A DNA stretch of 64,000 nt from Anas platyrhynchos (taxonomy: Eukaryota; Chordata; Aves; Anseriformes; Anatidae). Shown here in pieces: positions 22,527 to 36,137 of the stretch. Both the position numbers and the translations under genes were made by a program. The notes under the pieces were generated by a model that did not search any database, had not been told where the DNA came from, and was given only the letters and a program-made list of their open reading frames with translations. Position 1 is the stretch's first letter. Each line of letters begins with the position of its first letter. Location: NCBI RefSeq assembly GCF_047663525.1, contig NC_092588.1, positions 84,441,501 through 84,505,500 of the forward strand, read 5' to 3'.

Positions 22527-23954
22527 ACTCCCAACCCCTCCCATCCCCTCTTTTCCCTTCCCTCCACTCCCCTCCCCTATGCTCCCTGTCCCTACACTCC
22601 CCTACACTCCCCTCCCCTATACTACCCTACACACCCCTACACTCCCCTACACACCCCTACAATCCACTCCCCTATACTACACTACAAACCCCTACACTCC
22701 CCTCCCCTATACTACCCTACACACCCCTACACTCCCCTCCTCTATCCTACCCTACACACCCCTACACTCCCCTCCCCTACACACCCCCACACACCCCTAC
22801 ACTCCAATCCCCTATACTACCCTACACACCCCTACACTCCCCTACACTCCCCTCCCCTATACTACCCTACACACCCCTACACTCCCCTCCCCTATACTAC
22901 CCTACACACCCCTACACTCCCCTCACCTACACACCCCTACACTCCCCTCCCCTACACACCCCCACACACCCCTACACTCCCCTACACTCCCCTCCCCTAT
23001 CCTACCCTACACACCCCTACACTCCCCTCCCCTATACTACCCTACACACCCCTACACTCCCCTCCCCTATACTACCCTACACACCCCTACACTCCCCTCC
23101 CCTATACTACCCTACACACCCCTACACTCCCCTCCCCTATACTACCCTACACACCCCTACACTCCCCTACACTCCCCTCCCCTATACTACCCTACACTCC
23201 CCTCCCCTATACTACCCTACACACCCCTACACTCCCCTCCCCTACACACCCCTACACTCCCCTCCCCTACACACCCCCACACACCCCTACACTCCCCTCC
23301 CCTATACTACCCTACACACCCCTACACTCCCCTACACTCCCCTCCCCTATACTACCCTACACACCCCTACACTCCCCTCCCCTACACACCCCCACACACC
23401 ACTACACTCCCCTATAATCCCCTCCCCTATACTTCCCTACACTCCCCTTCGCTACACTACCCTACATTACCCTATGCTCCCCTCCCCTATGCTCCCCTAC
23501 GCTCCCCTCCCCTATCCTATCCTACACTCCCCTAAACTCCACTCCCCTACACTACCCTATACTCTCCTACGCTCCCCTCCCCTCTACTATGCTACACTAC
23601 GCTATGCTACACTACGCTATGCTACACTACCCTATCCTACCCTCCCCTACCTCCTCTACACTGTCTTCCCTTCCCCTCCTTCCCCTCCCTCCCCTCCCCT
23701 CCCCTCCCCTCCTCTTCAATCCCCTCCCTCCCCTCCCTCCAATCGCATCGCATCGCATCGCATCGCCTCCCCTCCCCGCCCCTCCCCTTCCCTGCCCTCC
23801 CCTGCCCTCCCTTCCCTTTCCCTTTTCTTTCCCTTCCCCTCCCCTCCCCTCCCCTCCCCTCCCCTCCCCTCCCCTCCCCTCCCCTCCCCTCCCCTCCCCT
23901 CCCCTCTCTTCCTTTTATTCCCTCCCCTTCCCTCCCCTCTTGTCTTCTTTCTTT
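22527..23954 (+). repeat. Compound pyrimidine minisatellite (unit C, 1428 bp)
   Basis: Same architecture with the most 35-bp copies, a short 15-bp array (about 2-3 copies) and a long uninterrupted CCCCT run near 23836-23906. Confidence 0.95.
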
Positions 23955-23963
23955 CAGGTAAGT
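23955..23963 (+). other. Recursive-splice-like site, C/D junction
   Basis: CAG/GTAAGT with the junction at 23957/23958, identical to the other units. Confidence 0.5.
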
Positions 23964-26900
23964 TCAGATCGCTTCAGTCGTTCTCGTAGCTCATATCCCT
24001 GGCTGATTCACGCGAACCCATCAGCAGCAACCAGAAGCGCTCCAGCTGCTGTGTCACTAGTTGAGCAACAGTCTGCAACTGGGAATCGCTGACTTTGTTC
24101 TGTGGCTCAGACAGGTGCCTTTCAGTTGCACCCTGGCCTGGACGTGTCCTCTTGCTGTGTCCCCACCTACATCGCAGTTCTGCTTAGAAGCAGCAGCAGG
24201 CTTTGGAAGATGTCCCACTCCTTCCATTTTCAGTGGTTTAGCTTGGCTAGCCGGGTGGTGTCTGTCAAGAGAAGACAACAAAGAGATTTGGGTTAGAAAC
24301 AGCTAACTGAGTAGTTCCTTTCCACAAGGGCAAGGAATATTTACCCGTTCCTAATGGAGGCTGCAGTGTCAGAGATAATGACAGGTCCTTCCGAGAGCTT
24401 TGAAATATCCCTTGGGGATGCTGTGTCCAGAGGACCAGAGCAAACCTGTCTAAAGTACACCGTGGAATCACTCGGAATTACTTCCTAGCACAGAAGCATG
24501 TGTCCGATACGGCTTCGGCTGGTTTCAGTGTTCTTCTGCACCTCATACCTAAATTAAGATAAGAGGTCTCAATGCAGATGGACAGCTTGAGAAACAGAGA
24601 AATCACTGATGTGCTTTGAGTACTTCTAAGGACTGAGAACTAAATAAAGCCAATGTTGTAACATTAAGGATTGGTTAGAAAAGTAAACGTTAAAAACAAG
24701 TAAAGGAGAAGAACAAGTACGCTTTCTTAAAGTATCTACTGTACTTAAAGGATCTTTAAGCAAGTAAATAAGTAATGAAATATATACGCAGAGAGAGAGA
24801 GAGAGAGAGAGATACAGAAACCTAAGAAACTGCTGCGCAGCTTAGCTTCTTGCTCTCTTTTCTAAAAGTCCTAGTGAATACAGCATCTGCGTGCGTTACA
24901 AGCATTACCCTCAGTCCAGCACAGGTACACACGAGAGGACAGCCTGCAGGTTGCGGAGGCAAAGAAACTGCTCTGGCTGGATGTGAAGAGCCAAGACACA
25001 AGTTGCTGTCAGGGAAAAGATACACAGAGGGGATGGATGAAAAACACGGAGTGTGCTTCCGACCTTCACAACTTCTAAGCAAGCGGAGATGAGGTTGTGG
25101 AAGAACCAAATGAGCTGTTGATCTAGAAGCAGCCTGAAGACTGTCCTTAAGCAGGGCCTTGCATTCTTCATTTTTATAGCATTGCTTGCCTTCAAGTGCA
25201 CGATCATGATTTTATGAACTTTCTACCACTACAGAAATGCACCGGATTCTTTCACAAAACTTACGGGTGGTACTTGGAAATATTGGTCAGCATTCTCTAT
25301 TTCCTTCGTCATCTCAATTCTCTTTTGGCCTGGGAAGCTTTTCAGAGCAGAGGAGAAGATCCGCTGTAATACGGAGTTTTGGATCCTGCAAAGGAAACGA
25401 AGAATCCTACTGACAACTCTTTTCAACCTCACTTGCAACCATCACAGAAAAGAAGACCGAAAGAACACCGCTTTAGCATGGGAAGCATACATTTGAGCAT
25501 AGGTGTCCTAGAGCTGAAGCCAGGTTAAGCAGGTTCCAAACAAGGTGAAGGAGCACACCCATAAAGCATTTCCATTAAGCTGTGCTTGCAAACAAATGGT
25601 TTAAAGACTTAGATTTTCTTACAAGTGAAGAATGAAAAAATAAAAAGAAAGAAAATTACCAGGACATCCAGTTTTCCTCTAGCTTGCTTTGCTTCTTTCC
25701 GAATCTGAGTCTTGAGTGACAATCAGGGAGCAGCATTGTGCAGAAATGCCAAAGCCTCCCCAGCTTGTCGTACCTTCATCGACAAGGGCTTTGATACTGC
25801 TGCCTCCTCAGCACCATCAGCAATTTCCTAGGAAAGCTGGTGTCCACCAGGTCAAATAGGAATGGGAAATCCCTCTTGCCACAACTTCACACTCACACCA
25901 GAGTTGGCAGGACAGGCCGATGGACAGAGAAGTGTCTGTAAGAGTGTTAGAAAACAGGCTTTAGATTTCCGTCAACCCAGGAAAAATTACTTGCTCATCC
26001 CCTCAAACTGAACTCTCAGTAGAAGGAGGTGATCCCAAGCTGCATTCCTGACATCTATGCTGCAAAGTCATCCAATGGGACATGTTACTGTACCAGCCTG
26101 TTACGAACAGGAACAGGAGTTTGAGGTTATGCTGTTTGAGTAGAATTAAGCTCAAAGAGTTAGTCCTTTGGTATGTTTTTTGTCTGCAAGTGTTTTCACT
26201 GTTTCCCAGACAATGTCTCCAGCAAGCTGGCTGCTTGCTTCATTTGTTCTGTTCTGTTCTGTTCTTTTTGATTCTGTTTTGTTTTGTTTTCTCAGCAAGG
26301 ATTCTTAGAGAAATGAGATTAAAGTGATCATATTGTATGTCCGTCCCTCCCTCCCTCCCCTTCGCTTGTCCAGAGCTTTTACCTTGTCCACCAGCTTGAA
26401 TGAACTCGGTCATAGGCGCAGGTGTGTCCAAGCAATTCTGTTCCTAGAGATGTTGTGAAAACAGACAGCTAAGGAGTGGGGAGAGGACGTGCTGCTGTCT
26501 GCAGTGTGACCTCAGCGCTTACCAAACAGTAGGGAATACACAGAGAAGGGCGTTAGGAAAACTTCAAGCCCCAGACACATTTATGTGGAAACCATATTTC
26601 CCAAGATAACGCTGGACACAACTGCATAATCAAAATGGATTCATTTCTTGGTTCATCCAACTCCTAGGTTTTAGTTTTAAAAAGTTTCTGTCTTGGCTTA
26701 AAGCACTCTTCCAATCTCTATTTCCAGTTACTAGGATTTCCTGAAATAGCTCATCCCATTTTTTTCTTTGTACAATCTCCCAGCCTCTTTGTTTTCCTCT
26801 CCCCAAGAAACTTAGAGCTGCTCTCTTCCTACTTGGCAACTAGATATGGAGCTGTATCAGCCAGAAGGAAGTTTCCTTCACACCTTCCGCTTCTTACGGT

Positions 26901-28164
26901 ATCTGGACCTTTACTCTTACTCGCCCTTCCTACATTAGCACAAAGAAAGCTGTCTGGGAGATCTGATGTCTTGTTTTCCAGAAGCTACCCTGAATCACCT
27001 TTACGAGAGCTGTCCCACGCTGCGAGCACAAGTCTTGCAGTCTGGCCAGATATTTGCCTTCTAAGTCGATAATCAAACCTGTCAAGTTAAGAACACGTAA
27101 CCAATGGAGAGGAAATCCTTTTATTTTGCTCCGAATTCACTTTTTTTTTTTTTTTTTTTTTTTCCTAGACCAAGACTGAATCGTGGGAAACCAGCAAAAC
27201 TCTGGTGAAAAATGAAATGAAAAATGTTAAGGTCAGGCAGCTTGCCCACTGCAATTGCTACCCTGAAAGCAGATGGAGTGCATCTTCATACCCCACAGCC
27301 TGAGACACTAGTCGACAGGCCAGCCCATGTGATGAAGTCCATTGCTGTCCTGAATTTTAACGTGACAGGGGGACTCTTAAGCCTCTTGTTTATGCTTTAG
27401 TACTTGCGGTCTCTGGGAGGACCACAGCACACTCTTCTCTGTCTCCCCTTATTTGTTGATCGTCTGTAGGAAGAAGAGAACGTGCAGAGGCCCTCAGCCG
27501 TACATTGGGTCTGTTCTCACTCTGTGCAGCTCCATCATTGAGCAAAGTACCAACCTTGGTGCTTCTGTCAGGACTTGACACAAACTACAGAATACTAAAA
27601 TGAAGCATTCACAACAAAACCGCATTGTTTTCCCCAGCCAAGCATCAAAACACTTACAGAAGGGCATGGTCCCTCTCTGTGCACCTCAAGGGGAGATCCA
27701 CAAATCCTCACGTGGTTTCATCACATCCAGCACCCTTCTCTGTCCCTCCCAGCTAAACGTGCGCAGAGGCAGCTGTTGCCAAAGTGCTGTGGTGACACAA
27801 TTCAGTTCTGTTTCTGAAGTCATCACCGCAGGCGCCTCCCAGTGACGGCACAACACTCTCTGTTGCTAACGCGTATGTCTCAGAAACAGCTAGAGAAGTA
27901 CCACTGTGCCCAAACTGACTTGAATTAGAGTAGTTCAAACATTATTCCCTGCTCCCCTACATCTGTGGAAGGTGTGTGATCAAACTTTTCCTTGCGAAGG
28001 GATTACAGACCAAAAGAGCTTGATTCTGAGACGTTGCCCGTCCTTGTAGAGCAGTTCACCTTTTATTTCCATGTCAGAAAAAAGAAGGTGAAATCAACAA
28101 TTCTCTTCCTCCGAGCTGGGAATATGAAATAACCCCAATCATCCAGGAAGCCTTAATAAGGAAA

Positions 28165-29680
28165 CTATGCACTTCCTTGTTAAACATCTTGTTTCTTGGG
28201 AAAACTTTTCCAGTCCTTTGCAACTGCGGTGGTCTGAATCGGCTGGGCAGCCGAGTTCCACCACGGCCGCTCTCTCACTCCCCCTCCTCAAAGGGAAAGG
28301 GGGAGAAAATACGATGCAAAGGGCTCAAGGGCTGAGATAAGGACGGGGAGATCACTCAACAACTATCGTGACGGGCAAAGCAGACTCAGCATAGGGAGAC
28401 AGTAAGAGTGATTGCCTCCTACCAACAAACTAGACACGTGAGAAACAAAGGAAAGAAACCCAAAACATCTTCTCCCCATCTGCCCTCTTCCACCTCCTCC
28501 TCCTGAGCAGCGCAGGGAAACAGGGGACTGAGGGCTGCGGTCAGTCCCTGATGCTTTGTCCCCGCCGCTCCTTCTCGCTCCCTCCCTGCCCCTGCTCCCC
28601 GTGGGGTCCCTCCCACGGGATGCCGTCCTTCCCCAGCTGATCCCACACGGGCTGCCCACAGGCAGCAGCTCCTCAAGCACTGCTCCCACACGGCTCCGTC
28701 CCACGGGCTCCATCCATCCATCCATCCATCCATCCATCCCCCAGGAGCAAACTGCTCCAGCACGGGTCCCCCACGGCTGGGCGGCAGCTCCCCCCAGACC
28801 CCCTGCTCCTGCGGGGGCTCCTCTCCACGAGGGGGCTGCAGCTGCGGCCCGGGGCCTGCTCCTGCGGGGGCTCTCTGTGGGCCGCAGCCGCCTCCAGGCC
28901 ACATCCACCTGCTCCACCGGGGGCTCCTCCACCCACGGGGGGGCTGCAGCGTGGAGATCTGCTCCATGGGCTGCAGGGGGACAGCCTGCTCCACCAGGGG
29001 CCTCTCCCTGCACAGCCCGCAGGGGAACTGCTGCTGCCTGCCTGCAGCGACCCTGCCCTCCTGCTGCACTCACCTGGGGGGGCTGCAGGGCTGCTTCTCC
29101 TCTCTTTCTCCCTCCCTGTGAAACAGCTTCTTGTTGTTATTTATTTTCTCCTTTCTTCAATATGCTCTCCCAGAGGAGCAAGCGACATCGTTTCTTGGCT
29201 TGGCTCTGGCCAGCAGTGGAGCTGTTATCTAACGTGGGGCAGCTTCTAGATTCTCCTCACGGAAGCCACCCCTATGGCCCCCTGCTACCAAAACCTGGCC
29301 ACGTAAACCCACCAGAGCAACTCTTCCGGTGAAGAAATTTTTCGTAATAACCAACCAGAACCTCCCCTGGTACAACTTCAGGGGTTTTGTTCTTCTCACT
29401 TGGGGCTTGGGAGAAGAGAACGATCCCCACCTCTCTGGAGCCTCCTTTCAGCTTCCTGTAGAGCACAGGAAGGGCTCCCCTGAGCCTCCTTTTCTCCACG
29501 CTGAACAACCCCAGCTCCCTCAGCCGCTCCTCACCAGACTTGTTCTCTAAACCCTTCACAAGCTTCAGAGCCCTTCTCCGCACACGCTCCAGCACCTCGA
29601 GCTCTTCGCTGAACACAGTGCTCGAGGTGCGGCCTCAGCAGAGCCGAGCACAGAGGGACAACCGCTTCCCTAGTCCTGAC
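28165..29680 (-). mobile_element. CR1 fragment with nested LTR (unit D)
   Basis: Colinear copy; the LTR is at 28225-29316, 1092 bp. Confidence 0.87.
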
Positions 29681-30405
29681 GGCCACTCTATGTCTGATAC
29701 AAGCCAGCTGTAGAGATATTGATATACATATATATGCAGCACTAGTACATGTTCCTTGGAAAACCGGTCCAACTCTCTTCAAACCCCGTACATTGATGGT
29801 TTCCTCTAACTTGCACTGACGCTTCAGCTGGATCCTCTAAATCCCATGTTACTGCTTCTGCTTCCTAAGCAGGTGACAGAAACTCCTAAGCGGAGAGCAG
29901 AGGAGTTGTAGTTCTGTATCCAGGAAATATTTGGAAGTTTGGAAGATGCTTCCCTTGCTCAGCTGCCATCCCTATGTTAATCAATCACCCGATCTTTTGC
30001 CTTCCAGCAAAAGTCTTGATGCAGTTCTTAAGGAAAGTTCTTTCTGAAAATCCTCAGCCACCTCTGTGCACGCCAAACCTTTCCTGGCACTGTGCAATGC
30101 GCGGATGGCAGCGATAAATCAGGTCGTGGAATGAATGGCAACGCGTGGGGAGGGACTTTTCAGGTGGCTTCGCGCTGTTTCGCAGGTCCCTGAATTAGAG
30201 GTAATGAGGAAACAAGCGGTAGAAACAAAACCTTGAGGGAGGCTGAGATCAAGAATTGGCTACAGTGTTCAAGAGGACCTTTGGGCAGTGGGCAATTGCT
30301 GGCTGGCTCCAGGCGCGTGTCTGAGGGTCTCTGACCAACTGGGATTTGGGTGCGTGGACAGCACATGGGGCTACGGGGAGAGGACATGTAGGAGTGAAAA
30401 AGGGC

Positions 30406-30448
30406 AATAAACGCCTCCTGTTCAAGAGCCATCAGGAGTGTGTGTCTT
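30406..30448 (+). terminator. Predicted polyadenylation site (unit D)
   Basis: Same AATAAA plus GT-rich arrangement as in unit A. Confidence 0.5.
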
Positions 30449-30523
30449 GCGTCCCTTCAGCAACACAAAGATTTGGCTCCAGATCCAAAATGTCATGTAT
30501 TTGGCAATTTTATTTACAGTAGC

Positions 30524-31925
30524 ACTCCCAACACCTCCCATCCCCTCTTTTCCCTTCCCTCCACTCCCCTCCCCTATGCTCCCTGTCCCTACACTCCCCT
30601 ACACTCCCCTCCCCTATACTACCCTACACACCCCTACACTCCCCTACACACCCCTACAATCCACTCCCCTATACTACACTACAAACCCCTACACTCCCCT
30701 CCCCTATACTACCCTACACACCCCTACACTCCCCTCCTCTATCCTACCCTACACACCCCTACACTCCCCTCCCCTACACACCCCCACACACCCCTACACT
30801 CCAATCCCCTATACTACCCTACACACCCCTACACTCCCCTACACTCCCCTCCCCTATACTACCCTACACACCCCTACACTCCCCTCCCCTATACTACCCT
30901 ACACACCCCTACACTCCCCTCACCTACACACCCCTACACTCCCCTCCCCTACACACCCCCACACACCCCTACACTCCCCTACACTCCCCTCCCCTATCCT
31001 ACCCTACACACCCCTACACTCCCCTCCCCTATACTACCCTACACACCCCTACACTCCCCTCCCCTATACTACCCTACACACCCCTACACTCCCCTCCCCT
31101 ATACTACCCTACACACCCCTACACTCCCCTACACTCCCCTCCCCTATACTACCCTACACTCCCCTCCCCTATACTACCCTACACACCCCTACACTCCCCT
31201 CCCCTACACACCCCTACACTCCCCTCCCCTACACACCCCCACACACCCCTACACTCCCCTCCCCTATACTACCCTACACACCCCTACACTCCCCTACACT
31301 CCCCTCCCCTATACTACCCTACACACCCCTACACTCCCCTCCCCTACACACCCCCACACACCACTACACTCCCCTATAATCCCCTCCCCTATACTTCCCT
31401 ACACTCCCCTTCGCTACACTACCCTACATTACCCTATGCTCCCCTCCCCTATGCTCCCCTACGCTCCCCTCCCCTATCCTATCCTACACTCCCCTAAACT
31501 CCACTCCCCTACACTACCCTATACTCTCCTACGCTCCCCTCCCCTCTACTATGCTACACTACGCTATGCTACACTACGCTATGCTACACTACCCTATCCT
31601 ACCCTCCCCTACCTCCTCTACACTGTCTTCCCTTCCCCTCCTTCCCCTCCTTCCCCTCCCTCCCCTCCCCTCCCCTCCCCTCCTCTTCAATCCCCTCCCT
31701 CCCCTCCCTCCAATCGCATCGCATCGCATCGCATCGCCTCCCCTCCCCGCCCCTCCCCTTCCCTGCCCTCCCCTGCCCTCCCTTCCCTTTCCCTTTTCTT
31801 TCCCTTCCCCTCCCCTCCCCTCCCCTCCCCTCCCCTCCCCTCCCCTCCCCTCCCCTCCCCTCCCCTCCCCTCCCCTCTCTTCCTTTTATTCCCTCCCCTT
31901 CCCTCCCCTCTTGTCTTCTTTCTTT
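30524..31925 (+). repeat. Compound pyrimidine minisatellite (unit D, 1402 bp)
   Basis: Very similar to unit C, including the short 15-bp array and the long CCCCT run near 31807-31877. Confidence 0.95.
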
Positions 31926-31934
31926 CAGGTAAGT
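31926..31934 (+). other. Recursive-splice-like site, D/E junction
   Basis: CAG/GTAAGT with the junction at 31928/31929, identical to the other units. Confidence 0.5.
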
Positions 31935-34900
31935 TCAGATCGCTTCAGTCGTTCTCGTAGCTCATATCCCTGGCTGATTCACGCGAACCCATCAGCAGCA
32001 ACCAGAAGCGCTCCAGCTGCTGTGTCACTAGTTGAGCAACAGTCTGCAACTGGGAATCGCTGACTTTGTTCTGTGGCTCAGACAGGTGCCTTTCAGTTGC
32101 ACCCTGGCCTGGACGTGTCCTCTTGCTGTGTCCCCACCTACATCGCAGTTCTGCTTAGAAGCAGCAGCAGGCTTTGGAAGATGTCCCACTCCTTCCATTT
32201 TCAGTGGTTTAGCTTGGCTAGCCGGGTGGTGTCTGTCAAGAGAAGACAACAAAGAGATTTGGGTTAGAAACAGCTAACTGAGTAGTTCCTTTCCACAAGG
32301 GCAAGGAATATTTACCCGTTCCTAATGGAGGCTGCAGTGTCAGAGATAATGACAGGTCCTTCCGAGAGCTTTGAAATATCCCTTGGGGATGCTGTGTCCA
32401 GAGGACCAGAGCAAACCTGTCTAAAGTACACCGTGGAATCACTCGGAATTACTTCCTAGCACAGAAGCATGTGTCCGATACGGCTTCGGCTGGTTTCAGT
32501 GTTCTTCTGCACCTCATACCTAAATTAAGATAAGAGGTCTCAATGCAGATGGACAGCTTGAGAAACAGAGAAATCACTGATGTGCTTTGAGTACTTCTAA
32601 GGACTGAGAACTAAATAAAGCCAATGTTGTAACATTAAGGATTGGTTAGAAAAGTAAACGTTAAAAACAAGTAAAGGAGAAGAACAAGTACGCTTTCTTA
32701 AAGTATCTACTGTACTTAAAGGATCTTTAAGCAAGTAAATAAGTAATGAAATATATACGCAGAGAGAGAGAGAGAGAGAGAGATACAGAAACCTAAGAAA
32801 CTGCTGCGCAGCTTAGCTTCTTGCTCTCTTTTCTAAAAGTCCTAGTGAATACAGCATCTGCGTGCGTTACAAGCATTACCCTCAGTCCAGCACAGGTACA
32901 CACGAGAGGACAGCCTGCAGGTTGCGGAGGCAAAGAAACTGCTCTGGCTGGATGTGAAGAGCCAAGACACAAGTTGCTGTCAGGGAAAAGATACACAGAG
33001 GGGATGGATGAAAAACACGGAGTGTGCTTCCGACCTTCACAACTTCTAAGCAAGCGGAGATGAGGTTGTGGAAGAACCAAATGAGCTGTTGATCTAGAAG
33101 CAGCCTGAAGACTGTCCTTAAGCAGGGCCTTGCATTCTTCATTTTTATAGCATTGCTTGCCTTCAAGTGCACGATCATGATTTTATGAACTTTCTACCAC
33201 TACAGAAATGCACCGGATTCTTTCACAAAACTTACGGGTGGTACTTGGAAATATTGGTCAGCATTCTCTATTTCCTTCGTCATCTCAATTCTCTTTTGGC
33301 CTGGGAAGCTTTTCAGAGCAGAGGAGAAGATCCGCTGTAATACGGAGTTTTGGATCCTGCAAAGGAAACGAAGAATCCTACTGACAACTCTTTTCAACCT
33401 CACCTGCAACCATCACAGAAAAGAAGACCGAAAGAACACCGCTTTAGCATGGGAAGCATACATTTGAGCATAGGTGTCCTAGAGCTGAAGCCAGGTTAAG
33501 CAGGTTCCAAACAAGGTGAAGGAGCACACCCATAAAGCATTTCCATTAAGCTGTGCTTGCAAACAAATGGTTTAAAGACTTAGATTTTCTTACAAGTGAA
33601 GAATGAAAAAATAAAAAGAAAGAAAATTACCAGGACATCCAGTTTTCCTCTAGCTTGCTTTGCTTCTTTCCGAATCTGAGTCTTGAGTGACAATCAGGGA
33701 GCAGCATTGTGCAGAAATGCCAAAGCCTCCCCAGCTTGTCGTACCTTCATCGACAAGGGCTTTGATACTGCTGCCTCCTCAGCACCATCAGCAATTTCCT
33801 AGGAAAGCTGGTGTCCACCAGGTCAAATAGGAATGGGAAATCCCTCTTGCCACAACTTCACACTCACACCAGAGTTGGCAGGACAGGCCGATGGACAGAG
33901 AAGTGTCTGTAAGAGTGTTAGAAAACAGGCTTTAGATTTCCGTCAACCCAGGAAAAAATACTTGCTCATCCCCTCAAACTGAACTCTCAGTAGAAGGAGG
34001 TGATCCCAAGCTGCATTCCTGACATCTATGCTGCAAAGTCATCCAATGGGACATGTTACTGTACCAGCCTGTTACGAACAGGAACAGGAGTTTGAGGTTA
34101 TGCTGTTTGAGTAGAATTAAGCTCAAAGAGTTAGTCCTTTGGTATGTTTTTTGTCTGCAAGTGTTTTCACTGTTTCCCAGACAATGTCTCCAGCAAGCTG
34201 GCTGCTTGCTTCATTTGTTCTGTTCTGTTCTGTTCTTTTTGATTCTGTTTTGTTTTGTTTTCTCAGCAAGGATTCTTAGAGAAATGAGATTAAAGTGATC
34301 ATATTGTATGTCCGTCCCTCCCTCCCTCCCCTTCGCTTGTCCAGAGCTTTTACCTTGTCCACCAGCTTGAATGAACTCGGTCATAGGCGCAGGTGTGTCC
34401 AAGCAATTCTGTTCCTAGAGATGTTGTGAAAACAGACAGCTAAGGAGTGGGGAGAGGACGTGCTGCTGTCTGCAGTGTGACCTCAGCGCTTACCAAACAG
34501 TAGGGAATACACAGAGAAGGGCGTTAGGAAAACTTCAAGCCCCAGACACATTTATGTGGAAACCATATTTCCCAAGATAACGCTGGACACAACTGCATAA
34601 TCAAAATGGATTCATTTCTTGGTTCATCCAACTCCTAGGTTTTAGTTTTAAAAAGTTTCTGTCTTGGCTTAAAGCACTCTTCCAATCTCTATTTCCAGTT
34701 ACTAGGATTTCCTGAAATAGCTCATCCCATTTTTTTCTTTGTACAATCTCCCAGCCTCTTTGTTTTCCTCTCCCCAAGAAACTTAGAGCTGCTCTCTTCC
34801 TACTTGGCAACTAGATATGGAGCTGTATCAGCCAGAAGGAAGTTTCCTTCACACCTTCCGCTTCTTACGGTATCTGGACCTTTACTCTTACTCGCCCTTC

Positions 34901-36137
34901 CTACATTAGCACAAAGAAAGCTGTCTGGGAGATCTGATGTCTTGTTTTCCAGAAGCTACCCTGAATCACCTTTACGAGAGCTGTCCCACGCTGCGAGCAC
35001 AAGTCTTGCAGTCTGGCCAGATATTTGCCTTCTAAGTCGATAATCAAACCTGTCAAGTTAAGAACACGTAACCAATGGAGAGGAAATCCTTTTATTTTGC
35101 TCCGAATTCACTTTTTTTTTTTTTTTTTTTTTTTTTCCTAGACCAAGACTGAATCGTGGGAAACCAGCAAAACTCTGGTGAAAAATGAAATGAAAAATGT
35201 TAAGGTCAGGCAGCTTGCCCACTGCAATTGCTACCCTGAAAGCAGATGGAGTGCATCTTCATACCCCACAGCCTGAGACACTAGTCGACAGGCCAGCCCA
35301 TGTGATGAAGTCCATTGCTGTCCTGAATTTTAACGTGACAGGGGGACTCTTAAGCCTCTTGTTTATGCTTTAGTACTTGCGGTCTCTGGGAGGACCACAG
35401 CACACTCTTCTCTGTCTCCCCTTATTTGTTGATCGTCTGTAGGAAGAAGAGAACGTGCAGAGGCCCTCAGCCGTACATTGGGTCTGTTCTCACTCTGTGC
35501 AGCTCCATCATTGAGCAAAGTACCAACCTTGGTGCTTCTGTCAGGACTTGACACAAACTACAGAATACTAAAATGAAGCATTCACAACAAAACCGCATTG
35601 TTTTCCCCAGCCAAGCATCAAAACACTTACAGAAGGGCATGGTCCCTCTCTGTGCACCTCAAGGGGAGATCCACAAATCCTCACGTGGTTTCATCACATC
35701 CAGCACCCTTCTCTGTCCCTCCCAGCTAAACGTGCGCAGAGGCAGCTGTTGCCAAAGTGCTGTGGTGACACAATTCAGTTCTGTTTCTGAAGTCATCACC
35801 GCAGGCGCCTCCCAGTGACGGCACAACACTCTCTGTTGCTAACGCGTATGTCTCAGAAACAGCTAGAGAAGTACCACTGTGCCCAAACTGACTTGAATTA
35901 GAGTAGTTCAAACATTATTCCCTGCTCCCCTACATCTGTGGAAGGTGTGTGATCAAACTTTTCCTTGCGAAGGGATTACAGACCAAAAGAGCTTGATTCT
36001 GAGACGTTGCCCGTCCTTGTAGAGCAGTTCACCTTTTATTTCCATGTCAGAAAAAAGAAGGTGAAATCAACAATTCTCTTCCTCCGAGCTGGGAATATGA
36101 AATAACCCCAATCATCCAGGAAGCCTTAATAAGGAAA

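Larger units (their letters stand above)
15962..23957. repeat. Macrosatellite unit C (7996 bp)
   Basis: Complete unit and the longest in the window, because of its 1428-bp pyrimidine tract (22527-23954). At the five variable sites it has C, C, G, G and T. A few extra differences lie at the 3' end of its minus-strand LTR near 20280-20300. Confidence 0.95.
23958..31928. repeat. Macrosatellite unit D (7971 bp)
   Basis: Complete unit with the layout of A. Its pyrimidine tract (30524-31925) resembles that of unit C. At the five variable sites it has T, T, A, C and G, a combination no other complete unit has. Confidence 0.95.
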